Positions 1 through 9,465 are shown, numbered from the stretch's first letter. The stretch: 64,000 nt of DNA from Actinomycetales bacterium (GCA_018970765.1 JAGWVT010000003.1:33719-97718), one strand, 5' to 3'. A program made the numbers and translations. Notes: generated by a model not told the origin, from the sequence alone.

Positions 1-126
1 GGCTCGGCGATCCTGATGGTGGTGCTGTCGATCCGCGGGATCGATTACCGCGGGCAGGCCAACGCTGAGCCAGCCAGTTCTGAGCCTGACGAGCCCATAG
101 AGCCCAGTAGCCCTGAATCCCGGTGA
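1..126 (+). CDS. lspA: Probable lipoprotein signal peptidase (LspA), C-terminal tail, 5'-truncated
   Basis: Frame 1 is open from the window edge to TGA at 124-126 (41 codons). It begins with the end of a hydrophobic segment (AILMVVLSIRGI) followed by a hydrophilic, Glu/Ser/Pro-rich tail. The last transmembrane helix of signal peptidase II ends this way, and lspA directly precedes rluD and dnaE in many actinobacteria. The catalytic Asp pair lies outside the window, so the call rests on position and the tail. The stop overlaps the rluD GTG by the GTGA motif, so the two are probably translationally coupled. Confidence 0.55.
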   Translation, partial: GSAILMVVLSIRGIDYRGQANAEPASSEPDEPIEPSSPESR

Positions 127-1064
127 CTGAGCGTCTCTTCCCAGTCCCCGAGGGGTTGGTTGGTGAGCGAGCCGACCTTGCCTTGACCAGGCTGCTGGGG
201 ATCAGTCGAGCCCGAGCCGCGCAATTGCTCGCGGATGGCTTCGTCACACTCGACGGGCGCGGGCTCGGCAAGAGTGATCGCCTAAGTGCTGATGGGCTGT
301 TGGCCGTGACGGCAACCGAAATTGAGCCGACAGGGGCGGCCGTCGTCCCGATGCAGGTGCCCGGAATGCAGGTGTTGTTCGATGACCGTGATCTCGTGGT
401 GGTAGACAAACCTGCCGGAGTGGCCGCTCACCCCAGCCCGGGATGGGTCGGTCCGACAGTGCTCGGTGGCCTAGCGGGTGCCGGCATCAATGTCAGTGCC
501 TTGGGTGCAGCCGAACGGCAAGGGATCGTCCACCGCCTCGATGTGGGTACCAGCGGCCTGATGGTCGTCGCTAAGAGCGACCTGGCCTATCGCGAGTTGA
601 AGGAGCAATTCCGCGACCGCCTAGTGCACAAGGTCTACCAGGCGGTCGTCCAGGGCCATCTGGACCCGTTGGTCGGCACCATCGATGCTCCCGTCGGCCG
701 CCACCCCACCGCGGACTACCGATTTGCCGTTACCGCGCAGGGGCGTCCCAGCATCACGCACTACCGGACTTTAGAAGCTCATCGTCACGGCTCGTTGCTC
801 GAGATCGAATTGGAGACCGGACGCACCCACCAGATTCGCGTTCACATGTCAGCGCTGCGGCATCCCTGCGTCGGGGACCTTACGTACGGAGCCGACCCGA
901 GTCTGGCGAGACGGTTGGGACTGCAGCGTCAGTGGCTACACGCGGTGCGTTTGGGATTCACGCATCCGGGAACTGGTCAGGCTATCGAGTTCACCAGTGA
1001 ACCGGCCGCTGACCTGCAGGAAGGGCTGGTGCGCCTTCGGGCGGGGGTCGGTCAGTCTGGTTAG
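123..1064 (+). CDS. rluD: RluD-type 23S rRNA pseudouridine synthase
   Basis: 313-residue protein of the RluA/RluD family, which isomerises specific uridines of large-subunit rRNA to pseudouridine. An S4-like RNA-binding domain (about residues 15-75, LTRLLGISRARAAQLLADG) is followed by the catalytic domain. The signature HRLDVGTSGLMVVAKS is intact with the catalytic Asp at residue 140, and ETGRTHQIRVHMS near residue 235 is the second family motif. Length is normal. The GTG start lies inside the end of the lspA frame. The exact rRNA target (RluD or another RluA subgroup member) cannot be assigned from sequence alone. Confidence 0.93.
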   Translation: MTERLFPVPEGLVGERADLALTRLLGISRARAAQLLADGFVTLDGRGLGKSDRLSADGLLAVTATEIEPTGAAVVPMQVPGMQVLFDDRDLVVVDKPAGVAAHPSPGWVGPTVLGGLAGAGINVSALGAAERQGIVHRLDVGTSGLMVVAKSDLAYRELKEQFRDRLVHKVYQAVVQGHLDPLVGTIDAPVGRHPTADYRFAVTAQGRPSITHYRTLEAHRHGSLLEIELETGRTHQIRVHMSALRHPCVGDLTYGADPSLARRLGLQRQWLHAVRLGFTHPGTGQAIEFTSEPAADLQEGLVRLRAGVGQSG

Positions 1065-1084
1065 AGTGCACAGGTGGAGTCACG

Positions 1085-4000
1085 GTGGCGAAGATGACCT
1101 CCGGCGACTTCGTTCACCTGCACGTTCACACTGAGTATTCAATGCTCGATGGTGCTGCGCGACTTGGTGATCTTCTCGACGAGACCTCACGTCTTGGCAT
1201 GCGGTCCATTGCCATCACCGATCATGGAAACCTCTTCGGAGCCTACGACTTCTACCGCCAGGCAAAGAACGCCGGCATTCATCCGATCATTGGCCTCGAG
1301 GGTTACTACGCACCGCAGGGACGATTCCTGCGCCAGCCGATGGAGTTCGGCGGGGGCTTCGAAGAAGGAACGTCAGAGGAGTCGGGTGCGGCTCGCGGTA
1401 AGTTTGCCTACACACACATGACCCTCTGGGCCCAAACGACCGAGGGGATGCACAATCTTTTTCGACTCTCGTCGTTGGCGAGTGTTGAGGGGCAGTACCA
1501 CAAGCCACGCTTCGATCGAGAGCTGCTAGCCACCTATGGCAGCGGCTTGATCGGGACAACAGGGTGTCCGAGCGGCGAGGTGAATCGCTGGTTGCAGGCA
1601 GGTCGCTATGACAAGGCACTAGCTGCTGCTGCGGACATGCGTGACATCCTCGGAGCCGAGAACTACTTCTGCGAGCTCATGGACCACGGGCTTGGCATCG
1701 AGCGCCGGTTCAGAGCCGATCTGTTACGGCTGGCCCGAGAGTTGAACCTCCCGCTGGTGGCCACCAACGACCTCCATTACGTACGTCCGCAGGATGCGGA
1801 CACCCATGACGTCCTGCTGTGCATCGGGACGCGGACCACGATGGACGACCCGAAGCGATTCCGGTTCGATGCGCGAGATTTCTACGTGAAGTCGGCTGCT
1901 CAGATGCGCGATGAGTGGGAGGAGTTTCCTGAGGCTTGCGACAACACTCTGCTCATTGCAGAGCGCTGCGATGTGTCGTTTGCTGAGGGCGCCAGCCTCC
2001 TGCCGAGGTTTGGGGTCCCCGATGGTCACACCGAGCAGACCTGGCTCGTCTTGGAGGTTGAGCGCGGACTTGCGACACGCTTTGGATCAGTTGTTCCAGA
2101 TGAGGTACGTGAGCGCGCTGAATACGAAGTGCAGATGGTCGCCCAAATGGGCTTTCCGGGGTACTTCCTGGTCGTAGCGGATCTGGTGCGCTATGCCAAA
2201 GAGCAAGGCATTCGCGTAGGCCCGGGACGTGGTTCTGCAGCGGGATCGATGATCGCCTACGCGCTGGGCATCACCGAACTCGACCCGATCAAGCACGGGT
2301 TGCTCTTCGAACGATTCTTGAACCCAGAGCGCATCTCCATGCCGGATATTGACATCGACTTCGATGAGCGCCGTCGCGCCGATGTCATTCGCTACGCCAC
2401 CGCGAAATACGGCGAGGACCGAGTCGCGCAGATTGTCACCTTCGGTTCCATCAAGGCCAAAGCCGCCATCAAGGACAGTGCTCGGGTCCTGGGGTATCCC
2501 TACGCGCTCGGTGACCGCATCACAAAGGCCATGCCCCCGTCGGTGATGGGCCGAGATATCTCCCTGGCGGGTGCCTTTGATCCGACGGACCCGCGCTACG
2601 GGGAGGCGGCTGAATTTCGTTCATTGCTCGAGAACGATCCAGACGCTCAGCGTGTTGTCGACACCGCGCGTGGACTTGAAGGGTTGAAGCGTCAGCCCGG
2701 TGTTCATGCCGCCGGTGTCATTCTCTGCGCCGAGCCACTGATGGATGTCATTCCCATCTGGCGCCGGGAGCAAGATGGTGCAGTCATCACGCAGTTCGAT
2801 ATGGGAGTCTGCGAGACGCTTGGTCTGTTGAAGATGGACTTCCTTGGGCTGCGTAACCTCACGGTCCTCGACGATGCCCTGGCAAACATTGCATCGAACC
2901 GGGGGGAAACCATCGTCCTGGAGAACCTAACCCTGGATGACGCGGCAACGTACGAGCTACTGGCACGCGGCGACACGCTCGGGGTCTTCCAGTTGGACGG
3001 AGGTCCGATGCGAGCGCTGCTCAGGTCAATGCAACCGGACTCCTTCGAAGACATCTCGGCCGTGCTGGCGCTCTACCGACCCGGGCCCATGGGCGCCAAC
3101 GCCCACAACGACTACGCCGATCGGAAGAACGGCCGCAAGCCGGTAACGCCGATTCACCCTGACCTGGCAGAGCCTTTGTCAGAAATTCTCGGTGACACAT
3201 ATGGCCTCATCGTCTACCAGGAACAGGTCATGGCAATCGCGCAGCGATTAGCCGGCTACTCGTTGGGCAAGGCGGACCTGCTCCGACGAGCCATGGGCAA
3301 GAAGAAAAAGGAAATCCTGGAACAGGAGTTCATCCCCTTCCGTACCGGTATGGAAGCTAACGGCTACTCACCGCAGGCAATCCACGTGCTCTGGGAAATC
3401 CTCGTCCCTTTCTCCGACTATGCGTTCAATAAGGCGCATACCGCCGGGTATGGACTGGTTTCCTACTGGACGGCCTATCTCAAGGCCAACTACCCGGCCG
3501 AATACATGGCTGCCTTGCTCACCTCGGTCAAGGATGACAAGGATCGATCGGCGGTCTATCTGAACGAATGTCGCCGCATGGGCATCAAAGTGCTACCACC
3601 CGACGTGAATGACTCGGACATGGATTTCACGCCTCGAGGTACTGACATTCGCTTCGGGCTGTCAGCGGTGCGCAACGTCGGCACCAACGTTGTGGAATCG
3701 ATTATCACCACGCGTCGGCGCGTCGGGCGCTTCGCCGACTTCAACGACTTTATTGCCAAAGTTGAACCGTCGGTTTGCGGCAAACGCATCGTGGAGTCCC
3801 TCATCAAGGCGGGAGCCTTTGATTCGTTGGGTCACACCCGCAAGGGTCTCCTACAGGTGCATGAAGCGGTCATTGACGCCGCCATTGACGTGAAGCGCGC
3901 CGAGGCAATTGGGCAGTTTGACCTGTTCGGTGGCTTGCAGGCCCCTGCGGACACTGGGCTGCAACTCCTACCGGAGATCACGCTCGCGGAGTGGGAGAAG

Positions 4001-4627
4001 GCCACATTGCTCGCCCATGAGCGCGAGATGCTTGGCCTGTACGTGTCTGACCATCCGTTGCACGGCATCGAACACGCCTTGGCGCAGGTTGCCGACCAGA
4101 CTGTTGCGGGCCTGTATGCGGATGAACGTAGCGACGGAGCGGTCGTCAGTGTGGGTGGCCTGATCACGGCGGTCCAACGCAAGACCACGAAGCAGGGGTC
4201 GCCGTGGGCAATCATCACTCTGGAAGATTTGGCCGGCTCGGTTGACGTGATGGTCTTCCCGCAGGTCTACCAAGCCGCAGCAACTGCACTGGCTGAGGAT
4301 GCCGTGATCGTTGTTCGAGGACGATTGGATCGCAGTGATGAGGATGGATTGCGATTGATCGCCCTTGAGATCAGCCTGCCTGATCTTTCCGACGCGCAAA
4401 CCGGTCCGTTGCGCCTTACCTTGCCGGCGAGCAGGTGCGTACCTGCGCTGGTTGATCGCCTCAAGGGGATCCTGGCCGCCAACCCAGGAACCACCGAAGT
4501 GCACCTGCATCTGACCGGGGGAGCCAAGACGACTGTGCTCAGACTCGATGACCATCTGCGGGTGTCGCCAACCGCAGCGCTGGTTTCCGATCTGAAGGCG
4601 CTCCTCGGGCCGAACTGTCTGGCCTAG
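1085..4627 (+). CDS. dnaE: DNA polymerase III alpha subunit
   Basis: 1180-residue replicative polymerase of the DnaE1 type. It has an N-terminal PHP domain (HLHVHTEYSMLDGAARL at about residue 12), the palm with PGRGSAAGS and PDIDIDFDERRR carrying catalytic aspartates, a finger/tau-binding region, and a C-terminal OB-fold (VVSVGGLITAVQRKTTKQG, about residue 1020). Full length with no obvious lesion. The GTG at 1085 is preceded by a purine-rich GGTGGAG about 6 nt upstream. A TAGAGT at 1062-1067 overlapping the rluD stop may serve as a -10 element. It works in the replisome with the beta clamp and clamp loader encoded elsewhere. Confidence 0.97.
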   Translation: MAKMTSGDFVHLHVHTEYSMLDGAARLGDLLDETSRLGMRSIAITDHGNLFGAYDFYRQAKNAGIHPIIGLEGYYAPQGRFLRQPMEFGGGFEEGTSEESGAARGKFAYTHMTLWAQTTEGMHNLFRLSSLASVEGQYHKPRFDRELLATYGSGLIGTTGCPSGEVNRWLQAGRYDKALAAAADMRDILGAENYFCELMDHGLGIERRFRADLLRLARELNLPLVATNDLHYVRPQDADTHDVLLCIGTRTTMDDPKRFRFDARDFYVKSAAQMRDEWEEFPEACDNTLLIAERCDVSFAEGASLLPRFGVPDGHTEQTWLVLEVERGLATRFGSVVPDEVRERAEYEVQMVAQMGFPGYFLVVADLVRYAKEQGIRVGPGRGSAAGSMIAYALGITELDPIKHGLLFERFLNPERISMPDIDIDFDERRRADVIRYATAKYGEDRVAQIVTFGSIKAKAAIKDSARVLGYPYALGDRITKAMPPSVMGRDISLAGAFDPTDPRYGEAAEFRSLLENDPDAQRVVDTARGLEGLKRQPGVHAAGVILCAEPLMDVIPIWRREQDGAVITQFDMGVCETLGLLKMDFLGLRNLTVLDDALANIASNRGETIVLENLTLDDAATYELLARGDTLGVFQLDGGPMRALLRSMQPDSFEDISAVLALYRPGPMGANAHNDYADRKNGRKPVTPIHPDLAEPLSEILGDTYGLIVYQEQVMAIAQRLAGYSLGKADLLRRAMGKKKKEILEQEFIPFRTGMEANGYSPQAIHVLWEILVPFSDYAFNKAHTAGYGLVSYWTAYLKANYPAEYMAALLTSVKDDKDRSAVYLNECRRMGIKVLPPDVNDSDMDFTPRGTDIRFGLSAVRNVGTNVVESIITTRRRVGRFADFNDFIAKVEPSVCGKRIVESLIKAGAFDSLGHTRKGLLQVHEAVIDAAIDVKRAEAIGQFDLFGGLQAPADTGLQLLPEITLAEWEKATLLAHEREMLGLYVSDHPLHGIEHALAQVADQTVAGLYADERSDGAVVSVGGLITAVQRKTTKQGSPWAIITLEDLAGSVDVMVFPQVYQAAATALAEDAVIVVRGRLDRSDEDGLRLIALEISLPDLSDAQTGPLRLTLPASRCVPALVDRLKGILAANPGTTEVHLHLTGGAKTTVLRLDDHLRVSPTAALVSDLKALLGPNCLA

Positions 4628-4631
4628 TGCA

Positions 4632-5201
4632 GTGCAACCAAAACGTTCTTGGATCACGTGGGCTTCCGAGGCTTCGTCGAGAGTGACCCTTGCCGTCTCG
4701 GCACTTGCCTGGGGTGTGAGTTCAGGCATTGCGTTAGGTGTGCTGTGGTGGCGCCTTGCTCCCCGAGTGCCCCTCGTGGTTCGGCCTGAGGGAAGTAGCC
4801 CGCAGACCTACCAACCTGACGGCTACCTAGGCGCAGACCTCGGTTTCTGCGTCCTCGCCGTACTAGCCGGCACGCTGCTCGCCATTGGGTTGATCACTAT
4901 TCGTCGCCAACAGGTTCTTGCGGTACTTGGTTGGGGTCTACTAGCTGGCCTCGCAGGCTCACTGTTGATGTGGCAGGTCGGCGTTAGGTTGGGTTCGGTA
5001 GATATCGAGGGCTTGGTCGCCACTACGGATGTTGAAACGGTGGTCGACGCGCCATTGGCGGTCTCTATGCCTGCGGTGCTGTTGGCTTGGCCCATTGCAA
5101 CGGCAGTCGTTGTCCTCGTGGTCGCCGTGACAGATTGGGTTGCCTCCGCGCGCGTAGCGCGGCTCATTGGACCTGACCTCAGCCAACCTGACGCGCGATA
5201 G
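4632..5201 (+). CDS. Membrane protein of unknown function
   Basis: 189 residues starting with GTG 4 nt after the dnaE stop. I see about four hydrophobic segments: about residues 19-38 (VTLAVSALAWGVSSGIALGV), 72-92, 96-115 and 145-168, with a soluble loop of about 30 residues between the first two and another before the last. There is no signal peptide cleavage motif and no catalytic motif I recognise. The 3' end overlaps the convergent ybaK gene by about 23 bases. Small four-helix membrane proteins of unknown role are common beside housekeeping genes in actinobacteria. I do not assign a family. Confidence 0.6.
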   Translation: MQPKRSWITWASEASSRVTLAVSALAWGVSSGIALGVLWWRLAPRVPLVVRPEGSSPQTYQPDGYLGADLGFCVLAVLAGTLLAIGLITIRRQQVLAVLGWGLLAGLAGSLLMWQVGVRLGSVDIEGLVATTDVETVVDAPLAVSMPAVLLAWPIATAVVVLVVAVTDWVASARVARLIGPDLSQPDAR

Positions 5202-5685
5202 GGGCGAGCACGCCGCCCGTAGCCTGCAGCAGATCGTCCGGACGCAGGCTGATGTCCATGCCACGTCGTCCAGCGGAGACGTAAATGAGTGCGTGCCCTT
5301 GTGCTGAGGTGTCTAGCACCGTGGTGAGCTTGCGTCGCTGGCCTAGGGGGCTAATTCCGCCGACCACGTAGCCGGTAAGGCGTTCGGCAACTGGAACCTC
5401 AGCCATAACCGCCCGCCGCGCATTGAGGGCGCTTGCCAATGCCTTCAGGTCGAGAGTGTGATCTACCGGGACGATCCCAACGCATGGTCGATCATCCACA
5501 AATGTAATCAAGGTCTTGAACACTGCAGAGGCGGGCACACCTAGTGCTGTCGCGGCCTGCAAGCCATAGCCGGCGGTGGACTCGGTGTTTGCTATTTCGA
5601 AGCTGTGTACCTGAAAAGGAAACTTGAGTCGCTGGAGTTGCTGGATGGCTGGGGTTGCTGCCCCGCGGTGTGTGCGTGCCGCCAT
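5179..5685 (-). CDS. ybaK: YbaK/EbsC-type aminoacyl-tRNA deacylase (Cys-tRNA(Pro) deacylase-like)
   Basis: About 168 residues of the YbaK/ProX editing fold. These proteins hydrolyse mischarged tRNA such as Cys-tRNA(Pro). Diagnostic stretches are the N-terminal TPAIQQLQRL, ALGVPASAVFKTLITFVDDRP (with the substrate-pocket Lys), GYVVGGISPLGQRRKL (the GGISPxGxxK-like motif) and the C-terminal RRGMDISLRPDDLLQATGG. The ATG at 5685 is chosen; a TTG at 5697 would overlap the upstream LON-domain stop as TTGA and is also possible. It is transcribed with the LON gene. The 3' end overlaps the convergent membrane-protein gene. Confidence 0.9.
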   Translation of the reverse strand: MAARTHRGAATPAIQQLQRLKFPFQVHSFEIANTESTAGYGLQAATALGVPASAVFKTLITFVDDRPCVGIVPVDHTLDLKALASALNARRAVMAEVPVAERLTGYVVGGISPLGQRRKLTTVLDTSAQGHALIYVSAGRRGMDISLRPDDLLQATGGVLAPIARQVG

Positions 5686-5693
5686 ATCGTGAC

Positions 5694-6362
5694 TCAATTT
5701 GGCGAAGGAATAAATTGACCGAGGTCCGTGGTCGGCACGCTAGCAAGTTGTTGGATCAGTGCGCATTCGCGGGCGAGGATCCTTCGCGCCAGTGCTAGGC
5801 GCTCAAGGACGCTGGGCGCAGCGAGAAGTTGTTGACGCTCGTCGGTGGGCAGAACCATCGCTGCGGTCACCAGGTAGGCAAGTGCGCCGGGGTCTACTGG
5901 CAGATCCTCGACTGGGCCGGCAGGTGTGATGAGTAGACGGGCCCCCAACAGTGTTCGGTATCGGTCGAACTCCCGCCGGACTGTGGTGGCGAGTAACTCA
6001 TCTTCGGGGCCGGCGGGGTCCTCGAGCAGTTCTACATCGGCGCGTAGCAGTGGATGAGAGTCATCGAGCTGTTGAAGGCGAAATCGCTGAGTACCGCTGG
6101 TCATGATGTTGTAGCGACCATCATCGAGAGCTTCCACCTCGCGAAGTGAGGCAACCACACCAACGTCGTAGAGCGCCTGCGCTCCGTCAACTTCGACGGA
6201 TCGCCCATCTCGGACCGCAATGATGCCGAATTCGCGGCCGCTTGTCTCAGGCTGAGCCAGTAGTTCCTCGACCAGTTCGCGGTAGCGCAACTCGAATATG
6301 TGGAGAGGCAGGACAAGCCCGGGCACCAGCACCACGTTCAGTGGGAACACCGGCATGCGCAT
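5694..6362 (-). CDS. LON substrate-binding-domain protein
   Basis: About 222 residues homologous to the N-terminal (substrate-binding) domain of Lon protease, without AAA+ or protease domains. It opens with MRMPVFPLNVVLVPGLVLPLHIFELRYREL, typical of stand-alone LON-domain proteins, and has GREFGIIAVRDG near residue 60. The reading frame extends upstream to 6470, but that part overlaps hisD and does not resemble the family. The ATG at 6362 (or 6356, two codons in) is therefore preferred. A minus-strand TACGCT lies exactly 6 nt before 6362. The molecular function of stand-alone LON proteins is not well defined; in actinobacteria they sit near hisD or ybaK. Confidence 0.88.
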   Translation of the reverse strand: MRMPVFPLNVVLVPGLVLPLHIFELRYRELVEELLAQPETSGREFGIIAVRDGRSVEVDGAQALYDVGVVASLREVEALDDGRYNIMTSGTQRFRLQQLDDSHPLLRADVELLEDPAGPEDELLATTVRREFDRYRTLLGARLLITPAGPVEDLPVDPGALAYLVTAAMVLPTDERQQLLAAPSVLERLALARRILARECALIQQLASVPTTDLGQFIPSPN

Positions 6363-6368
6363 GATTGC

Positions 6369-6374
6369 AGCGTA
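6369..6374 (-). promoter_or_regulatory. -10 element for a leaderless LON-domain transcript
   Basis: Read on the minus strand this is TACGCT, a TANNNT actinobacterial -10 hexamer. The spacer to the ATG at 6362 is exactly 6 nt, which puts the transcription start on the A of the start codon. It overlaps the hisD -10 element on the other strand by the self-complementary TA at 6373-6374. Confidence 0.5.
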
Positions 6375-6378
6375 GACT
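6373..6378 (+). promoter_or_regulatory. -10 element for a leaderless hisD transcript
   Basis: TAGACT, then 6 nt, then the hisD GTG at 6385. The same geometry occurs at many other genes in this window. The 22-bp gap between the LON and hisD start codons leaves no room for a 5' UTR in either direction. Confidence 0.6.
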
Positions 6379-6384
6379 GGGCGC

Positions 6385-7713
6385 GTGCTGCGGGTGATCG
6401 ACCTCCGCTCAGTGGCTTTCACCGATGCTGCGGATTCACAAGGCCTGGACCTGCCGCGGGCTGGAGCCACTATCGACGATGCGTCGGAGGTTGTTCAGCC
6501 GATTCTCGACTCGGTGCGCGCCGATGGAGCCGCCGCGGTCCAAGAGTGGACCATGCGTCTGGATGGCGTTGCCGCCCCGAGTTTGCGTGTGCCCGTCGGG
6601 GTGATTTCCCAGTCCCTAGAGGGGCTTGACCCATCAGTTCGTGGCGCTCTCCAAACAGCGATCCACCGCGCCAAGGTGGTGCACGCAAGGCAAGGTCGCC
6701 CGGATGATTCCGTCGAGGTTATTCCCGGCGGAACCGTGACCCAACGTTGGCTTGCCGTAGAGCGGGTAGGGCTGTACGTGCCTGGTGGCCAGGCGGTCTA
6801 CCCGAGCAGCGTCGTCATGAATGTCGTGCCGGCCCAGGTTGCCGGTGTGTCATCCATCGCCGTGACCTCGCCCCCGCAACGCGACCACTCGGGTTGGCCG
6901 CACCAGACGATCCTCGCCGCATGTGCGCTGCTCGGTATCGAAGAGGTCTACGCCGCGGGTGGTGCTCAGGCCATCGCGATGCTCGCTTACGGCGTGGACC
7001 TGCCGCAGGGTGAGCGCTGCCTCCCAGTCGACATCATCACTGGTCCGGGGAACCTGTACGTGACCGCGGCCAAGCGTGCTGTTCGGGGTCTGGTTGGGAT
7101 CGATAGCGAAGCCGGCCCTACGGAAATCGCCATCCTCGCCGACGAGACGGCTGACCCTGTCCATGTTGCGGCAGATCTCATCAGCCAGGCCGAACACGAC
7201 GTACTGGCCGCTGCAGTACTGGTCACCACCAGTACGGACCTCGTAGGGCGGGTGCAAGAGGAGCTCGCGCGACAATTGGCGCGAACAAAGCATGTTGAGC
7301 GCATCACCGCCGCTCTGACTGGGCAGCAAAGTGCGATCGTGCTTGTCACTGATCTAGCGGCAGGCCTAGCGGTGGTGGATGCCTACGCCGCCGAACACCT
7401 TGAGATCCAGACTCGCGACGCACGCCAAGTGGCGCTACAGGTCCGCAACGCTGGCGCCATTTTCGTTGGCCCATGGTCGCCCGTTTCGCTCGGCGACTAC
7501 TGTGCTGGCTCCAATCACGTGCTGCCGACTCGGGGTTGCGCGCGTCACTCATCGGGACTGTCAGTGCAGACCTTCCTACGCGGAGTGCAGGTCATCGAGT
7601 ACTCCGAAGATGCCCTTGTTGCCTCGGCGCAGGCTGTTCAGGTCCTAGCCCACGCCGAAGATCTGCCTGCCCACGCAGACGCAGTCCGGGTGCGCCTGGA
7701 GCCCGGCTACTAA
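6385..7713 (+). CDS. hisD: Histidinol dehydrogenase
   Basis: 442-residue enzyme for the last two oxidations of histidine synthesis (L-histidinol to L-histidine, two NAD+). Recognisable family stretches are [61 protein letters not shown] and [14 protein letters not shown], plus the metal-binding QAEHD and AEHLE. It starts with GTG (MLRVIDLR), which matches the usual N-terminus. First gene of a hisD-C-B-H-A-F-I cluster. A leaderless promoter is inferred because TAGACT precedes the GTG by 6 nt. Confidence 0.97.
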   Translation: MLRVIDLRSVAFTDAADSQGLDLPRAGATIDDASEVVQPILDSVRADGAAAVQEWTMRLDGVAAPSLRVPVGVISQSLEGLDPSVRGALQTAIHRAKVVHARQGRPDDSVEVIPGGTVTQRWLAVERVGLYVPGGQAVYPSSVVMNVVPAQVAGVSSIAVTSPPQRDHSGWPHQTILAACALLGIEEVYAAGGAQAIAMLAYGVDLPQGERCLPVDIITGPGNLYVTAAKRAVRGLVGIDSEAGPTEIAILADETADPVHVAADLISQAEHDVLAAAVLVTTSTDLVGRVQEELARQLARTKHVERITAALTGQQSAIVLVTDLAAGLAVVDAYAAEHLEIQTRDARQVALQVRNAGAIFVGPWSPVSLGDYCAGSNHVLPTRGCARHSSGLSVQTFLRGVQVIEYSEDALVASAQAVQVLAHAEDLPAHADAVRVRLEPGY

Positions 7714-7736
7714 GCCCGTGGTGGACTAGGCAGTTC

Positions 7737-8894
7737 ATGGCAACCGAGTATGTGCCGCCCTTGCGCGACGACCTCATCGGGCTGAGCGCCTACGGCGCAC
7801 CGCAGATCGACGTACCCGTTCGACTCAATGTGAACGAAAATCCCTTTCCGTTGCCTGACGTGGTTGTGGAGGCGATAACCAACGCGGTTCGGTCGAGTGC
7901 CGTCGAACTCAATCGATACCCGGATCGAGAGGCCGTTGCCCTTCGTAAGTGTCTCGTGGCCTATTTGGCCGAGGAGTCACGTGTGCAAATCGGAGTTGAC
8001 CAGGTTTGGCCGGCGAATGGTTCGAACGAGGTCATGCAGCACCTGTTCCAAGCATTCGGCGGACCCGGACGCAGCGTGGGCACCTTCGAGCCCACGTATT
8101 CGATGTATGCCGAGTACGCTCGAACGACCTGCACCGACTATCGCCCGGTGCAACGCGCCTGGGACTTCACGCTGGATTTACAGCGTAACCTGCCGCTGTT
8201 GCACCAAACGAGGCCCGCGATCGTTGTTGTGACGTCACCGAACAACCCGACAGGTACCACCGCGCCGATCGATCAGGTGGGTGTGTTGGCTGAACAGGCC
8301 AGGTCATGGTCCGGGATCGTCGTGGTGGATGAGGCCTATATCGAATTTCGACGCTTGGGCATGCCCTCGGCCCTGGAATTGATGACCAGTCATCCAAACC
8401 TTGTGGTGACGCGCACACTGAGCAAGGCCTTCGGTCTTGCCGGAGCCAGGATCGGATACGCAGTTGCAGATCCGACCGTGGTGGACGCTCTCCGCCTAGT
8501 GCGCTTGCCGTATCACCTCTCGGCGGTGAGCCAGGCCGTCGCCGCTGCGGCCCTGCTTCATCGTGCGGAACTTGGGGCGCAGGTTGACATTCTTCGACAG
8601 GAGCGTGATCTGCTGCATGACTGGCTGGTGACCAACGATTGGCAGGTCATCCCCAGCGATGCGAACTTTCTGACCTTCGGAGTCTTTGTTGACCGAGACG
8701 CTGCTTGGCAGGGTCTGCTCAACGAGGGCGTACTCGTACGGGCGACGGGCCCTGCTGGGTACCTGCGCGTCAGCATCGGGACGCCGGAGGAGAACGCTAG
8801 ATTCAGGTCAGCGCTGCAGCGTCTTGATCGAGCAGGCCACCGAAGTGTCCTGCCTCCTGCGAGGGGTCATGGTGACACGACAAGCTCGGATTGA
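7737..8894 (+). CDS. hisC: Histidinol-phosphate aminotransferase
   Basis: 385-residue class I/II PLP aminotransferase converting imidazole-acetol phosphate to L-histidinol phosphate with glutamate. Conserved parts are LNVNENPFPLPDVV, NRYPDRE, TSPNNPTGT, VVDEAYIEF and the PLP-lysine segment RTLSKAFGLAGARIGYA. The frame is open upstream into hisD, but ATG at 7737 gives the family N-terminus. The 3' end overlaps hisB by 26 nt. Some actinobacterial HisC proteins also act on aromatic 2-oxo acids; that cannot be judged here. Confidence 0.96.
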   Translation: MATEYVPPLRDDLIGLSAYGAPQIDVPVRLNVNENPFPLPDVVVEAITNAVRSSAVELNRYPDREAVALRKCLVAYLAEESRVQIGVDQVWPANGSNEVMQHLFQAFGGPGRSVGTFEPTYSMYAEYARTTCTDYRPVQRAWDFTLDLQRNLPLLHQTRPAIVVVTSPNNPTGTTAPIDQVGVLAEQARSWSGIVVVDEAYIEFRRLGMPSALELMTSHPNLVVTRTLSKAFGLAGARIGYAVADPTVVDALRLVRLPYHLSAVSQAVAAAALLHRAELGAQVDILRQERDLLHDWLVTNDWQVIPSDANFLTFGVFVDRDAAWQGLLNEGVLVRATGPAGYLRVSIGTPEENARFRSALQRLDRAGHRSVLPPARGHGDTTSSD

Positions 8895-9465
8895 ACGTGA
8901 GACCAAAGAAAGTCAGGTCCTTGTCGAAGTGAACCTCGACGGTCATGGGTCGACCGACGTGGAAACCGGAGTCCCGTTCTTCGACCACATGCTGAGCCAA
9001 CTTGGTCGTCATTCTGGTATCGATCTGCTGGTCCGCACATCTGGAGATCTGCACGTGGATGCACATCACACAGTCGAGGACACCTCGCTGGCGCTGGGCA
9101 CCGCCCTCAAAGATGCGCTCGGTGATCGGACAGGACTGCGCAGATTCGGTGACGCACTTGTGCCGTTGGATGAATGTCTGGTCCAGGCCGCCATCGACCT
9201 GTCTGGGAGGCCGTACTTGGTTCACGCCGAACCCGACATGGTGGAACTCATTGGCTCCTACGACACCACGCTCACGCGTCATATTTGGGAATCCGTCGTT
9301 GCGACTTCACAGATAACTCTCCATGTGCGAGTGCTCACAGGCCGCAATGCCCACCATGTCGTCGAGGCGCAGTTCAAAGCCGTTGCACGTGCCCTTCGCG
9401 AAGCAATCGCACAGGATCCGCGCGTCCTAGGGGTTCCGTCCACGAAAGGAACTCTGACCGGGTGA
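8869..9465 (+). CDS. hisB: Imidazoleglycerol-phosphate dehydratase
   Basis: 198-residue monofunctional HisB (no N-terminal phosphatase domain). It removes water from imidazole glycerol phosphate. The two metal-binding repeats are visible: FFDHMLSQLGRHSG with DAHHTVEDT in the first half, and ARNAHHVVE-like GRNAHHVVEAQFKA in the second. The C-terminal VPSTKGTL is typical. ATG at 8869 sits behind GAGGGG at 8861-8866; GTG at 8872 is an alternative. The histidinol-phosphate phosphatase needed for the pathway is not in this window. Confidence 0.96.
   Translation: MVTRQARIERETKESQVLVEVNLDGHGSTDVETGVPFFDHMLSQLGRHSGIDLLVRTSGDLHVDAHHTVEDTSLALGTALKDALGDRTGLRRFGDALVPLDECLVQAAIDLSGRPYLVHAEPDMVELIGSYDTTLTRHIWESVVATSQITLHVRVLTGRNAHHVVEAQFKAVARALREAIAQDPRVLGVPSTKGTLTG

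Noticed and set aside
3968..4729. 253-codon open frame on the minus strand
   Set aside because: It lies antisense to the dnaE 3' end, has no recognisable domain, and the dnaE frame is plainly the real gene.
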